Below, in pieces: positions 1 to 13,110 of a DNA stretch of 64,000 nucleotides. The first letter of the stretch is position 1, and each line of letters opens with the position of its first letter. This stretch comes from Malurus cyaneus samueli (Eukaryota > Chordata > Aves > Passeriformes > Maluridae), in assembly GCA_009741485.1 (NCBI GenBank), contig CM019214.1, positions 24,760,329 through 24,824,328 on the forward strand, read 5' to 3'. Below the pieces are notes generated by a model, which searched no databases, was not told the origin of the DNA, and saw nothing but the letters and a program-made list of their open reading frames with translations. The translations under genes were made by a program, and so were the position numbers.

Positions 1-2140
1 TTTTGGGTACCTAACTACCAAAGGAGTAGGCTCCTCATAAATGGCTCCCAATTGAAATTTTTCAGACTCTGTTCCCTTTGAACAAATTCCAGCTTCAAAT
101 TTCAAACAAACAGTATTCCTGAGGCTGGAAGCATAAGTGCCATTGACAAAATCAAAATGGTTTGCAGGGAGAATAGCAAAGAAATTTATGCACTGGGCAT
201 CTTGAACAAGGAACAGGGAGCACACCACTTTTCTCAGTTGCAGCAACAGATAAATTTTGATATTTGTGCTGGAAAAAAGAGAACTGGGTACCTACAGAAA
301 CATAGCTTAATTGCTTTGGGACATGCAGGTGCCAGGCTGGAGGAAGAAGACCCAGCCATGCATTTTCCATATTTGCTCCAAGCCAGGTGAGGGGAGTCCC
401 CATCACACTGAGCCAACATTACCTCTTTGATTACTGCTGGAACCATAACATTCCTTTATATTCCACTCTGATNGGACAGTGGGAGAGGAAGATTTCTAAT
501 ACGTTTTGTACAAATATGAGATCAGGCTTGACAGAACATTTGGTGCTGATGGGCAAATTTTTGTTTTTATTTTTAATAAATAAATAAGTATTGCAGCCCA
601 ACTTTTTCAGGCTGTTCCCTCCCTGCCTGTGTGCAGAGGACTGCAGATCTGTGTGCGATATAATGAAGGCCTAGGGGAGAATATTAGCACTTCTGAAAAG
701 AGCTCAGGGAATTCTGGTTTTTGCTCTGACAACTGAAGGCAGAGGAGAGTTTTTCCTTTCATGTTTGTTTTCAGTACATAAAGTGATTGAAAGCAGCTTC
801 CTAAAGAGGAGGATGGGGAGGGAGTGCTGAAAATTTTTAGAATTTCTAATCTGCTGCCTTAATTCTGCTGCTGCTTCTGCACTCTCACATGGAGTCAGAG
901 AGAGGAGCAGAAGATGGGGATTTTGTGGGCACATGCGGGGAAAGCTCTGTGAGATCACAGTGGTGGGGAGGGAGCTGCTTTGGCCAGCCCCAGCAGCCCC
1001 GGGCACTGAGCCCCGTGCAGGCAGACACCAACTGTGGTGACACCACCCCAGGGTCACCCTGCTCTGCTCCCTCCCAGCCAGCAGTGAGCTGGCACCACAG
1101 CTGCACCCATGGGCACCAGGAGGGAAACACCAGCAGGAAAGAGTGAAGGGAAAAAAAAGAGGATGGGCTGGCAGCTACCTTCTGAAGGAAGGCTCTCATG
1201 TGGGCTGGGTGGGTCCACCTGGGTTTGGTTCAATTCTTCGTCCTCAGAAGAAAAGCACTCAAATTCACCAGCACAGATGGAGTGGGGAGAGAGCTGCAAT
1301 AGCCACGATGGCACAGCAAAGCCAGGCTCCCTGTAATGCAGGCCACTTCTATTGTTCCTGAACACTGGACTCTCTTCTTCTTTTAGCTACTTAAGTGGAA
1401 ATACTCGAGTGTAATGCACCCTGGGATAAAATAAACCCTACAGAGAGGAAGGCAAGGCAGGTTTCTGCAGCACTGCTGCTCAGCTGGTGATGAGAAAGCA
1501 ACAATATCAGAAGTAAAATTTTGTGGGCTCTGTAGAGCTCTGTAAAGCCTGCCCAGAAGCCTGTTCCAGTAGTATTTGTCACGAGAAAGAAAACAGTCAA
1601 ATATTTGTTTGTCCCTCAAAGTGTGCTAGCTGGATTTCAGAGAAATTGATATTTTTATGATTAACACTCTAAGGATGAGTTTGTGCTTTGGCCATGGCCA
1701 TTTGGGCCCTCCTACCCATGTCCTGCAGCATGGGGTGCTCCATAAACATTCACTGGAGAGGGACCACAGACCCCTGATCCAGTTGCTGGCCCACCTGGGG
1801 CTTTGCAAAATCCTAATCCAAAACACCTCTCCTGACCCAAGTCACAAAATGTATTGAGAAGTCCTTCAAGCAACTTTTGGATCAAGTTAGGACTGAATCC
1901 AAAACCTCTCTGTAAATCATACCTTGAGTTTTAGTTTGGCCTGCATCAGGCTGTCTGCCCCATCCAGCTGCAGAGAGGAGCTCAATTTCCAGGACTAATC
2001 TGTCATTTTCCTTGGCACAAAGTGACTGAGACAGGGTGGCCAAGAGACCTGGGAGAGCACTGTACCTCCCTCTTGCTTTGAGCTCTGAATTGATCCACTT
2101 GGTTTGCATGATGTCAATCAGGATGGTTACAATCCCAGAC
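1..2140. other. Intronic stretch, no gene seen
   Basis: Mixed-composition sequence with only short chance frames. I see no splice-bounded exon, repeat family or RNA gene. A CCAG|GTGAGG donor-like motif near 387-396 is isolated. Confidence 0.6.
473..473. other. Single ambiguous base (N)
   Basis: An isolated n in otherwise ordinary sequence. It is not next to a microsatellite, so it is probably a polishing ambiguity. Confidence 0.95.
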
Positions 2141-2210
2141 TTGCTATTAGTAATCTGCTATTAATAATCTGCTATTAATAATCTGCTATTAATAACCTGC
2201 TATTAATAGC
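2141..2210. repeat. 14-bp tandem repeat, 5 units
   Basis: Five consecutive units of consensus CTGCTATTAATAAT. Units 2 and 3 are identical. Unit 1 has two changes at its start and middle, and units 4 and 5 differ only at their last bases. AT-rich short minisatellite. Confidence 0.9.
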
Positions 2211-5200
2211 TCTTCTGCAAACATGGAACAGGGGTTCCCCCATTTGCTGACTTCTGCTTTACTGGACTCTTTGCTGAGACTTCCTCCCTCACCTGCATAT
2301 AATCATTCCACATGCAAATTTTGTGTCTTTGGTATGCAGTGCATTGGAAATGTGTAACTGTGGCTCTGTTTGATAAGAGAGATGACAAGAAAGCCAAGTG
2401 GAACCAGATAGGATAGCCACCTATACTCTCACTTTTCACATCAAGTTACTTGTTGAATAACAATTCAGAAGCAAGAGCTTGGCATCCTGAAGTAACTCAC
2501 TGCTTTTAGCTCATTCCTAATGAAAAAGGAAGAAGGATGGTGTGTGTTGACATATATATGGCAGAGAGAGGACTAACAGCAGCCAGTTAATAATCTTTGT
2601 CTCCCTTGCTGCTGGCACAGGTTTAAAACAAATGCACACAAAAACCATCCCAGGCACGTGTGCTCACAGATGTCTATGCACACAGGCATGGTTTAGCATG
2701 AAGAATCACATAAATTAGCAGGATTATAATTACTCTTTTTAATCCTTTTGCTTTGAACAAACAAGCTTTAATCAGCAGACGGGAAGCACGTTTAAAACCT
2801 GAAATATAATCCAAGGTCAGAAACCAAGGGTCACCACCCTTGACCGTGGACTGAACAACCAGGTGTGACCCAGAGCTGTAGTGAAAGGCAGCCTCTGCCC
2901 CTTCCCCCTGCACCTGAAGGCACCGTGGCCAAGCAGGGATGTGGGGCTCAGCATCTCACAGCAGCCCAGTGTTTGCAGAGCCCTCGGGGCTGCAAAGGCA
3001 GCCGCAGATGGGGGCACGTCAGCGCCTCATTCCTCAGCAACCAGGCAAGCAGCCATGAAAAGGAGGGGTGAAAAAAAGCAGGAAGCTTATAAAAGCAGTT
3101 CCCCTCTCCAGGGATAATTGGGGAGGGGTTAGAGTTAATTAGTTTATATGGGTAACAGAGGTTAATAGGGTTCTTGTTTTGGTTTTTCTCTGTCTTTGAT
3201 GGAGTGTGTCAGTTGTTTAAAGCTTACAAGCTGCTGAGATAAAAAGCAAGTTAAATATGTGATCCAGGTGTTGCCAAGAGTTGAGGAAGAAGTGTTAAAA
3301 GAAAAAGCTTAGAGAGTTGGATGGGAAAAAAAATAAAAGAATGTGTGCATGAAAAAAAAAAATCCCAACCCAATTATTTGTGAATCTGGCGTTTAACTAG
3401 GGGACCAAAAAACAGCAAGAGCAAACAATGGAGGTATTAAAAACAGCCCTCCTGCTTATCTTTTTATTGACATGCACAAAAGTACTGGTGTACAGCTTGC
3501 TGCTCCTTATCAGTAAACAGGAGGAGACTGAGAGTTCAGTACTTGTTGCATGAACTGCACAACTGCTTTTTCTGCCCAGGCACAGTAACCCGTGCTCTGA
3601 TGTCCCTAGACTCTGTAACATACCTTACAGCAATGTGAAAAAGTTGCTGACTTGGGTCGGAGCAGGAGCCTTCCAAAAATGCTGAGCTCACAATCAAAGC
3701 TCTGGTCTTCCCCCTGGCACCACAGGGATGTGAAAACTGACCAGAATTTCCTCATGATGCTGCATTCATATAAAAGTCAGTTAAGAAAAGTCAAAATATC
3801 CATAACAGATTACTCCACCACCTCTGACTTGCTGATTCCTATATGAGCCCTCAATTCCTAATGCCATTAAATTTTTAGTGAACATTTCTAAGCTCTGTTC
3901 CTCGTTTATATCCTGCTGTCTTTATTTCTTTTCTGTTTACTGATCACTCTCTTCCACTGCTTCAGTCACCCCCAGTTTAACCTGAATTTTAGATATGAAG
4001 GTGACCAACTTTCAAAACCACTTCTTCACAGACATATCCATGAGGTCTCTGCTTAGGAGCAGCAGTTCACTTCTAACTCCTAATGTTCACAGATCAGTTT
4101 AGAATGGAAATGTTCATATTTTATGGGAGGGGAGTTTCCACACCACATGGCTTGTTTTTGCAGATGTAGCCATCATCCTTCCTAAGAGTTTGGACCAGTT
4201 TCAAAAGCAGAATTCACCCTTAAGAAATGTGTGATTCAGTGCCCTGCAACCAGCAGCAGAATTCGCACCACAGGTGTTGAAGGGGAAAACGCCCAGTTAG
4301 CCAGGCAAACAGCTTGTGTAATGAAGAAAATTTCCAGCAAATGGCAAGAAGGTGTTTTATCCTGTGTATTGTCAAGTTCTGAGGTATTCAAGGATGCCCT
4401 GTTGGAGCCTGCAGCATCAGGAGAATGGCAGTCTGAGGGGGCCAAAGCTGTTGAAGGAGATCCATGGGTATTCAGAGGCACTGAGAGCTGACATCACCAC
4501 GGCAGGAGAGCTTCTTAGGAAAAAAGTCCTTTTCTAAGCTGCACATACTGCTGGGTGCTTCTAGTTCCAAAATATTTTGTAGACAAGCCTCTTGGCTGTT
4601 TTACAGGAGTCATCCCGTCGGAAGCTGGCATAACCTGCTACTGCTTTTGCTACTGCCTGAGGAATAATTTTTAAATATCCCCCTTGAGAAAGAGCAAATA
4701 GTGCAGCTCTGTATTCAACCTTGCTGAAATGTGAGATTTGGAGCATCTGGTCCCTGATGTTTGTGTCCTGCTCCAGCTCTTTCCTAGGACATTTGTTTAG
4801 GACTGTAAAAGCCAGATGTGGGGAAGGAGGAAGAGAAAGGATTCCTCTCACAGTCACTGAGAACTTGAAAAGGAAGTCCTGCCATCCTGTCAAACACATC
4901 TGCCAGGTGTCCTGTACTTCACAGCTCCCCTTGTTTGACAGGTTATTGGCAGAGCTGTGTGGTCACTTCTGCTGCAGCCTGTCTGCACCTGCCTTTTGCC
5001 CCATGCTCCTGGAGGGGAGCAGCCTGGTGGAAATACTCCAAGAGAAAGTAGCCCTGAGTTCCTAATACCCAGACCTAGAATATCTTTGGGAAATGCAAGA
5101 GAAGTGTATTTGCCATCAAAGGTAGAGGGGAAAAGGTGGAGAGGCAATGGAGAGTTTTGTTGCCACCAAACCTGTTCTTCGTTGTTTGTGGAGAAAGTTT

Positions 5201-8200
5201 AAAGAGCAAGGGAGCACTAACCCAGAAAAAGAGCAATGAAATGTGCTAAAAAGCACTGCTTTCCACTTGCAAAAAAATCCTGTTTAGTACATGTTTATGA
5301 AACTTGTCTCGGATGTTCCAAAAATAGATCAGCAGGAGCAAGTCTTCAGCTCTCTCCAGGAAGCCCTACACGTTCCTAGCATACAAGAGCCGCTTAATAC
5401 TGTTTTTCACTAAAAGAACAATTATTTTTAGTGCTTTTAAAAATAGACTTTAGTTGCCCAGTGCTGCATTGTCAAAGCAAAACGTGAAAGATGCGTCACT
5501 CCACAGGAATGTGGCACAAGTTGATGGGTTCTGGATGACCAGAACGTCTGACGGTAATACGGTGGTTCAGATGTGTCAGGAGGTGTTATGATAAAGATTT
5601 CAGGCAAGGCTTGTGGGGCAACGATCAGATGGAAAAAGGGGTCTGAGGAACATCCTGACAATGATGAAGGGTGAGACAGAGGAGTGGGACATCATGGGGA
5701 GCACTACTGAGCCTGTGCACAGAAGAACAGAATCAGAGCATAATGCCTTCTCCAGGCTGAGGTGCCAGGATATCTTCAACAGCACGAATGTTGCACAGTT
5801 GGATAGTTATAAGGAATAGAATTCGGTCTGTTTATGTCATGACAGAAGCCCAGTTAAAATTGGTCCTAGTGAAATCAAAAGCCAATCTCTCATGAACTTA
5901 AATCTCCCAGCATTCTGTCATCTGCTCTCTGTACTGTCTCGGTGGTTTGTTGGGTCTTGGGCACAAGCACTTCAGAAATATTCCTGTTTGTTGTCTGTTG
6001 AACCTTAATAGATTTCCCAGATTTCCCACCTACTCTGCACATTCCAAGGCTTCTGCAAGGAAGTCAGGAGTGGTGGCAGTTGGCCTCTGCTAGCAGTGCT
6101 AAGGCTCAGGTGAAAGGCTGAATACCTGAGATCCAACACTGGCCTGGCTGGAAACTACCGCCAAACAGAGCTCAGCTCAGCACTTACTCTGAGATAAACC
6201 CCTGAGGGTTTATCTCAAATAATCACCCTGTTTTAACTCTCTGGCCCTGGGACTCCTAGTGCAGGTTAGTCATCTGGGTGACTACTGCCTTCTTAAGGTG
6301 TCAAAAATCCTAATCCATCTTGCTGAGAACACGAAGAAGACGAAAGGAAAGCAAGAGTTTCCTAAGCTGACTTTGCTGATGCAGAAAATCGGCCAAGTGG
6401 CTCCAGTTCAGCTCTTATTTAGGATGTATCACATATTTGTAGCTAGCTTTTTCCAAAAACAAGTACCTTTAACAATGCTTTAAACAACTACCATACTAAT
6501 GTAACTTTCCATGCATCATTTTACCAATCTGCTCCAAAGGATGCAGCTGGAAGGTCTCAATTTGGCTGATATGCCTTAAAAGTGATGGGATAGAGCTCAT
6601 CTGTCAAACAAAGCTGAGAGAGCTATGAGATACTTATCTCTTACAGACAAAACACCTGGCTGTCTGACTATATGAATGCTAACTCTGCAAATTCGAAAAA
6701 GAAACCTCACAAAAAAAACCCTCAGAAAACCCCCATCAGTATTCCCCAAAACTAAAATAAAAATATTTCTATCACATTTCCATCAGCCCGTATATCAGTT
6801 ATATAGAATGCAACTTAAAATCCATGGAAAAAGTGGTGAAGAATGACCTTCTTTTTCCAAAGTTCTAAATAAGTTTAATTGGTATTCACTTAAATATGTT
6901 TACATGATAGTCACTTGTGAACTTGAGAGCTTTTTCTCTTTTGTGTGTGTGTGTTTCTTTTCAAGCATTTTTAGTCACATCATTCAAACTAGGCTGGGTA
7001 CATTAAATCCCCCTTAATAATCTAAGCTGTCAAAACTAACAGCGTTTTGTAAATTATCAGTAGAGCCTCAAATTGAATAATGATGAAAATATTGAGATAT
7101 ATTTGGTCTGCTGTTGTAAACATGCCTTGCATATGACTCAGCAAGCGTAAGTTTTTGTTATTCTTGCCTTCTGTTTTTCATGCAGTCCATTGCTTCTACT
7201 CCCCCAGGAAGACAGATTTTGATATGAAGCCTCTGAAAAGCACAGTGTCTTATAAAAATAGGGCTTTCTTATAAAAAAAAATAGGAATGACTTACGGAAA
7301 CATAACTCTGTCCTAACTAATGTGAGTAAACAGAGAATCCTCTCTTGAGGGAAGCAGTTCACACCTCTGCTTTCAAAAATGGCAAAGCTCAGTTGCATAC
7401 TCATGGATGCTTTCAGCTGTAATGCTTGTAACTTCTCCACCATCCACTGTCAGTAAGTAAATTCTGTTTACAGCACACAGTTAAGGAAAAAAATAGGATT
7501 TTGTGACAGCTGCTATTTGTGTTTCTGTCTTTGCTTTGCATTTAATGAGCAAAGACACAGAAACCTCTGAAACAGAAGTAGCAAGCTGCAGTAGCCAATG
7601 GAACAGGAGAGGATAACACCATCTCCATGGGGCACAAAGTCACAGATGTCGATATTGCAGGTGGAACTGAGATCTATAGCCAGAGCTGACTTGTGCCTCA
7701 GGTTTAAACCAGCATCGCACCTAAGGGTGGACATAAAACATCCCCCTGGACTTTACAGAAACAAAACAGGTAATTCTTTGCCATAAAAATGAATGGTCCC
7801 CTGGAATTCTTGCAGGGATTTCCAGGCTGCTCACTGCTCAGGGCTTGGTCCCTGGAGGTGCTGGGTGCAGGCACCTCTCGTGGGGTGGTGTAATCAGCAC
7901 ATGCTGTAACGTGGAGTTGGGGCCATCCTCTTGAAACAAAGATGTTCCCTTGCATTTTCCCAAAGTAACTTATAAGCAATCACTGCCCAAGTTTTGGAGA
8001 GAAGGTAAATATTAGACATCTGTAAGCTTAATTGCAAGCTGGAGGAAGGCAGGCAGGAATAAGGTACGGCAGTTCACTTACAAGTGTCATTGTCAAACCA
8101 CTCTAGCTTTGAAAGGGAACATTAAGGTGTCATTTACTCCGTGCCCTGGCTTCCTATAGAGCACTGCTAATGAAAGACCTCTTTGTGTGTGTGGTCACTA

Positions 8201-11200
8201 ACTACAGGGAGCAGTCAAAGACTTTGTGGACATAACCATAAAAAAGAGAGCCTGTAGGCCAGAGCCGATCCTACAATTAGCTCCTGTCAGTGTGAGTGGA
8301 AGCACCTGCTCTTGCTGCGGTGCTTTTCAAAACCAGAGACTTGTAAACCTCTGTCTGCTCCAGGGCTTGCTTTTTTCCATTGAATGACTTGTCTGTGTTC
8401 CCACGTACGCACGTTTTATGTTCCAAGCTTGGTGGAAAACACTGAGAGAAAATTGCAACAGGAGGTGAAGAGAAGCCCTGCATCTTCAGCCGCACACTCA
8501 CCGTGGGCAGGACACACACGGATCTCAACACACATGAGAAAACAGCTCAACAAACTTCTACAGTGAGATATTACACCTCTATTAAACAGAAGTAAAATGC
8601 AAGCACAAGTCCATTTTTATGCATGCCTATAATGCACACAAAGAGGAATTAGTGTTAAGTTGCAGATGTTTTTTGACTTTTCAGCTGTTGACATCTATTG
8701 TGATACAGATCTGTTTTCATGCTAAATAAATCAGTACCAAATCACAGTGTCTTGAATACTCTGAATGTTTCAGTGGTTTCAAGAGCATTCAATAGGTTTT
8801 CAGACCCCTGAAATTATTATTGCTCCATAAATAGTGAGTTGCATGTTTAAAAAAAAAAGCCAGAGTCAAAGGAAAATCAACCTTGCCAAAAGATATCTCT
8901 TCTGAAAATCAGAATTAATTTTAAATGTGTTGTCAGCTTACTGAGTTATTTTGCCTTTGATTGCCAGGAGAATTCAATTTTCCAGTTTCAAGTGAAATTC
9001 CTTTAAGCAAGTCAGGTCTGGGCCTTATTATCAGATAGTGACATTTGAGGAAAAGATCTAGCAATGCATAGAAGGCAAATCTCTGTCCAAATGAACAGCA
9101 CATAGCCGGCCATAGTTGAATAGCATATCTGCCATCACAGGTTCCCTTCCTTGCATTCAGCACTGGGCAGGCTGGACTGACTTTAGGAGCATATTCCTGG
9201 GCACTTAAATACACTGGGCGAGATAAATTTCAAATTTGAAATGTTTGAGGATAAAAATAGGATAAAAGTGGGATTAAAAAAACCCACACTTTGGTGTCAT
9301 GGGAGAGGATCTTTTGCTTGCTGCAGAGGATGCCTGAACTCGGCAAAAGCTCAGCAGAATTAAGAGCAAAGACTTTCAAATTTGCATTACATTACAGCCC
9401 ATCTGACTTTATCTTCATTTCAATGGATTTTTAAACATGTACCATAACTCACCTGTCAGTGAGGTGGTTATTTTGCAATTAAAAAAAAAAATTAAGCTAC
9501 TCCAGCCCTCCAACAACAAATTGTAGTAGAAAGGAGGGAATAAAGAAAGCATTTGTTGCAGTAATTGCCTAATGCAGTTGTTTATTTAGTTCCTGTGGTG
9601 TAGCATGATTTAGAGGGCTGTTGCTGAGGGTTGTCAGTCAGGAGAGAGGAAGGGAAGACAGCTCTCACAGCTGGTGGCCTTTCACCTCTGGGAAAAGGAG
9701 CTTGATCTGTCACAGGGAGCTTCTCCTTGCCTTGATGGCCAATTTTCAGGCAGGAGAAGCTTTGAATTGGGCTACTGAGAAGATGTAGGTCAGAGCTGAG
9801 GCACTGATAGAGCTCGCCAGAGGGATCTTGAATAGCTCAGGAATGGGCTAAGTCAGTGTGCACAAGCACTGAAATTATAACCCCAGAAAACTCAGAGCGT
9901 GGAAATATCCAAGTTATGCAATAGATGGGCTTTGAAACAGCCCCTTGGAGTTTGCAAACATATACAATCAGCACACTGAAATAGAAAACCACACCTTTAA
10001 AAAAAGTACAGTGATGTAGATCCCACTGTAGGCCACATTATTCTGTATTTTCTTAGTCTTTCAGTTATTCTCCCTTTGCTTCATGTTCTTCTTAATTTTA
10101 GCCATGTATTTTCTTGAGGGCAGGCTTTGGTCTCTCTTTGCTAGGAGTAAGGAAAAGAGGGGTAGGGAAATACTCTTGGCAGCTACTGCATTGCAAAAGC
10201 TGAATTAAAAAGTCCTGAGCATTTGCTTTGTGAGAGTCTCCTTGTGAAGTCCAGAGGATGCTCTAAGTCCCCTGTGCTCCTTGCCTTCTCAAGTGGCTGC
10301 CTTGCTGGCAGAGCAAAGAAGGCTGAAAGACAGCAAACCTGGGTGTTTTTGTTTTAAAGAAGTAACCAGGGTTTATGTTTCGCAGCTTATCTCCCCTAAT
10401 CAGACAGCTGACAGGCTGCTTGACTCTACTGCAGGCAGGACTGCCAAACCTCTGACTTCAAGAAAAGGCATTCTGAACCTTCTAAATGCAAAAAAGCAAA
10501 CATGCAAAGAGACCACAGTGGCTGCCCTATCTTCTGTACAGAAAGGTTGGATCACTAGTAAAGCCCACCTAGTGAAAAATGGTGTATTTGGTGAGAAATA
10601 GCTGTCAGTGCTAACACAGTCTCTGTTTCTGAAAGCCAAGCAGCTTTGCAGAGCCCTTTGCCTGGATGCCATAACTGGGTTTGTTGGCATCACGGAGTGG
10701 GCAGTCCCCATGCTGAGCACCAGATAATCAGGAACTAACAGGATACGAGATATATTTCCTCATCCCCTCTACAACATTTTTTCTGGCCATGTCTGCCTGT
10801 TTCAGCTCCTTCTCCACCACAACCCATTGATCTATTGGATGGACGTGGAAAACATTTCCAGAAATGAACATGTCATCTGCTACTGTTTGCTGAAAGGCAT
10901 CCCTCTGCTCTAGAGGGAATTAGGGCTTCCATCTGCTCCCTAATATGAAAAACATGTATGGGCCCCCTTGCAGCAGTCACTGTGTTAGCAAGCTGCCTGT
11001 GCTCCTGGAGCTTGGGGCGTGCAGACATTTGATTCAAGGAAATCAGGCCACCACTGCAATTACTTCATTAGACCCACAGATAATCAGATGAAGGGTGGTC
11101 TGACGTTTGAAAAGCCAGGCTGTTGGGACTTTGAAAGGCATCCAATTCTTCACATTCTCTTTTAGCTCTGTTTCGATTAAGTACAGCATGCGCTTGAAGT

Positions 11201-12685
11201 TGAGAAATTTTGAGCTCCAGTGGGGTAATGTTTTTATTGTGCATTCAAATACTACACGTGTTTTCCACAAGGACAAACTGCCCCAAATCCTTCACCTCAT
11301 GCATATGACACCATTTGAAAACCTTAGTGTACATCTTTCTTTCAGCTTGGTGGCTGTAAGAGATTTGAACAGAAGAGTGATGAGGGGCTTGTGACACCAC
11401 ACTCTTCCTCTGTCCGTGCATCTCTGTCCCCACCATTCACCAGGGCCTCTCTCTGCCTCTGCTGGCTTATTCGTGTCATAAAGTGCTTTTCTGGTGTCTG
11501 GAGCTTTAAGACAGGAGCTCCACAGCAAATAAAGGAATTAATATAATGAGAAAAAGCCACTGTTTGGCCTAATAACTGTACAATTAGTAATACTAAGAAG
11601 CAGATGAGGGCAGGCTTCTTGTTTGGCTGTAATCTTTTGGCATATCATATTTTAATTACAGACCGCGCTACCATCTGGAATATTAATCATCTCTTGCTGC
11701 CATTCTTCTTGATTATTTTATCCAGAGAGAATGAGATCCACCTTTCTCTGTAATTGTTTAATTTCTTTCTTTTAAACTGGCTACATTTTGAAATACATTG
11801 CACTTGTTTTGATAGATTGAGCGTAAGTCCAACCCCAGAAACCAGAACTAAATTATTTGCTCTTAGTTCTGTATATGAAAAGAAACGTTGGGGTTTGTTT
11901 TGGGTTTTTTTTTTTTTTAATTAAATTCAAAACTCATTCCTTTTCTTTAGTATTCCTTTAAGTCCCTTGCAGTCACTCGTTTCATTACTCACAAACACAG
12001 CCAAGCAGAAATAGATAATTTTTAGAAAATATGTCAATGAAGCGATTTCACTAGCAATCTGAGAAGGAAGAAAGATCATAATTTTTGGTTTTGTTAATTA
12101 AGCACTTGCTAAGAGCTCAATACTATGAGGGGGAATTGTGTAACTAGAGAGCAATTAGAAAGAGAAATGAAATAACTTGAAATAAGATGAGACACTGCAA
12201 GTGAAATCTTGTTTCTAAAACCAAATTGAGTTTTATTGTTTGTTCCCTATTGCTGATTTTGTAGAGATGCTCGTTTCTCCTGAACATTTAGCTGAAATTC
12301 ATCAAACTGCAGTATGCTCTTGAGAACACTGATACTAGAGTCTGGAACTAAACTCTATGTATCATATATTAATGTGGGTTTGCTTTTACAGAACAAAAAT
12401 CAGGACATCTCTCCATGATTTTTTTTTCCTGTGCTGACTGGGCAAATCCCTTTAAATCTCCAAGCCTTAATTTCCCTGAAAGATCCATGAATAATGCCTG
12501 CTACTGGAAAGAGCAGAGACATTACCATTGTTTTGAGATCTTTAACTAATTTCTTTCTCTGGGCAAAAAAATAATCCTTTTGTGTTCACATTATTCTCTA
12601 TCTGGTTGTTGCTCACACAGATGGCAAAGGCTGACACTTTGGACAGACTCTGCAGCTTGCTTTGCTGGCTTATTGATCTGATATT
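2211..12685. other. Intronic stretch, no gene seen
   Basis: About 10.5 kb of ordinary AT-leaning intron. I found no coding exon and no recognisable interspersed repeat. A short (GT)6 lies near 6942-6953, and homopolymer A or T runs occur near 3352, 9481 and 11909. The segment around 11560-11830 is dense in homeodomain-type ATTA cores and is raised as a finding. Confidence 0.5.
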
Positions 12686-12780
12686 TTCTCTTCTCTTCTC
12701 TTCTCTTCTCTTCTCTTCTCTTCTCTTCTCTTCTCTTCTCTTCTCTTCTCTTCTCTTCTCTTCTCTTCTCTTCTCTTCTC
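12686..12780. repeat. (TTCTC)19 microsatellite
   Basis: Nineteen uninterrupted TTCTC units (95 bp). The strand is pure pyrimidine and has mirror symmetry. It gives meaningless Leu/Phe/Ser-rich open frames on + and Arg/Glu/Lys-rich frames on -. The right edge breaks abruptly into the noisy block listed next. Confidence 0.97.
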
Positions 12781-13110
12781 TTCGTCTGCTCCTCTCTTCT
12801 GTCGTGTTCTGCGTTGTTCGTAGCTTCTCTCTTCTTCTTGATTCTGCTTCTCATTCTCTTCCATTGCGTCATGGTCTTCTCGCTTTCCGCGCTCTTTCCT
12901 CATCCTCAGTCGTTCTCGGCTCCTCTCCGAACCTCTCCGAAAGGTCGCTCTCCGAACCAACTCTCCGAAACCTCTCTCCCGAACCTCTCGAACCTCTCCG
13001 ACCTCTCAGTAGCTCCGAATCTCGGAAGAGGTCTCGCCTCACAGGATGCACGAGAACGACTAGCGTCGATGGAGCTCCGAAAGGAGACGTCTCCACTGCC
13101 TACATATGAG
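12781..13110. other. Anomalous CpG-rich degenerate block beside the microsatellite
   Basis: Base use changes sharply here. From 12781 to about 12900 the sequence looks like a corrupted TTCTC array with many scattered CG dinucleotides. From about 12922 to 13010 a motif near CTCTCCGAAC recurs roughly eight times with irregular spacing and single-base losses. From 13010 to 13110 it becomes complex but stays CpG-rich, then returns to normal intron. CpG is rare in the flanks. It may be a real degenerate minisatellite or a low-quality assembly consensus; I cannot separate these by eye. Confidence 0.7.

Noticed and set aside
5740..5790. Possible CR1 because of CTTCTCCAGGCTGA
   Set aside because: Only one short word matches; the flanks lack the neighbouring CR1 blocks.
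12582..13109. 175-residue + frame and opposing Arg/Glu/Lys-rich - frames
   Set aside because: They are translations of the (TTCTC)19 array and the noisy block beside it; there is no domain and no splice context.
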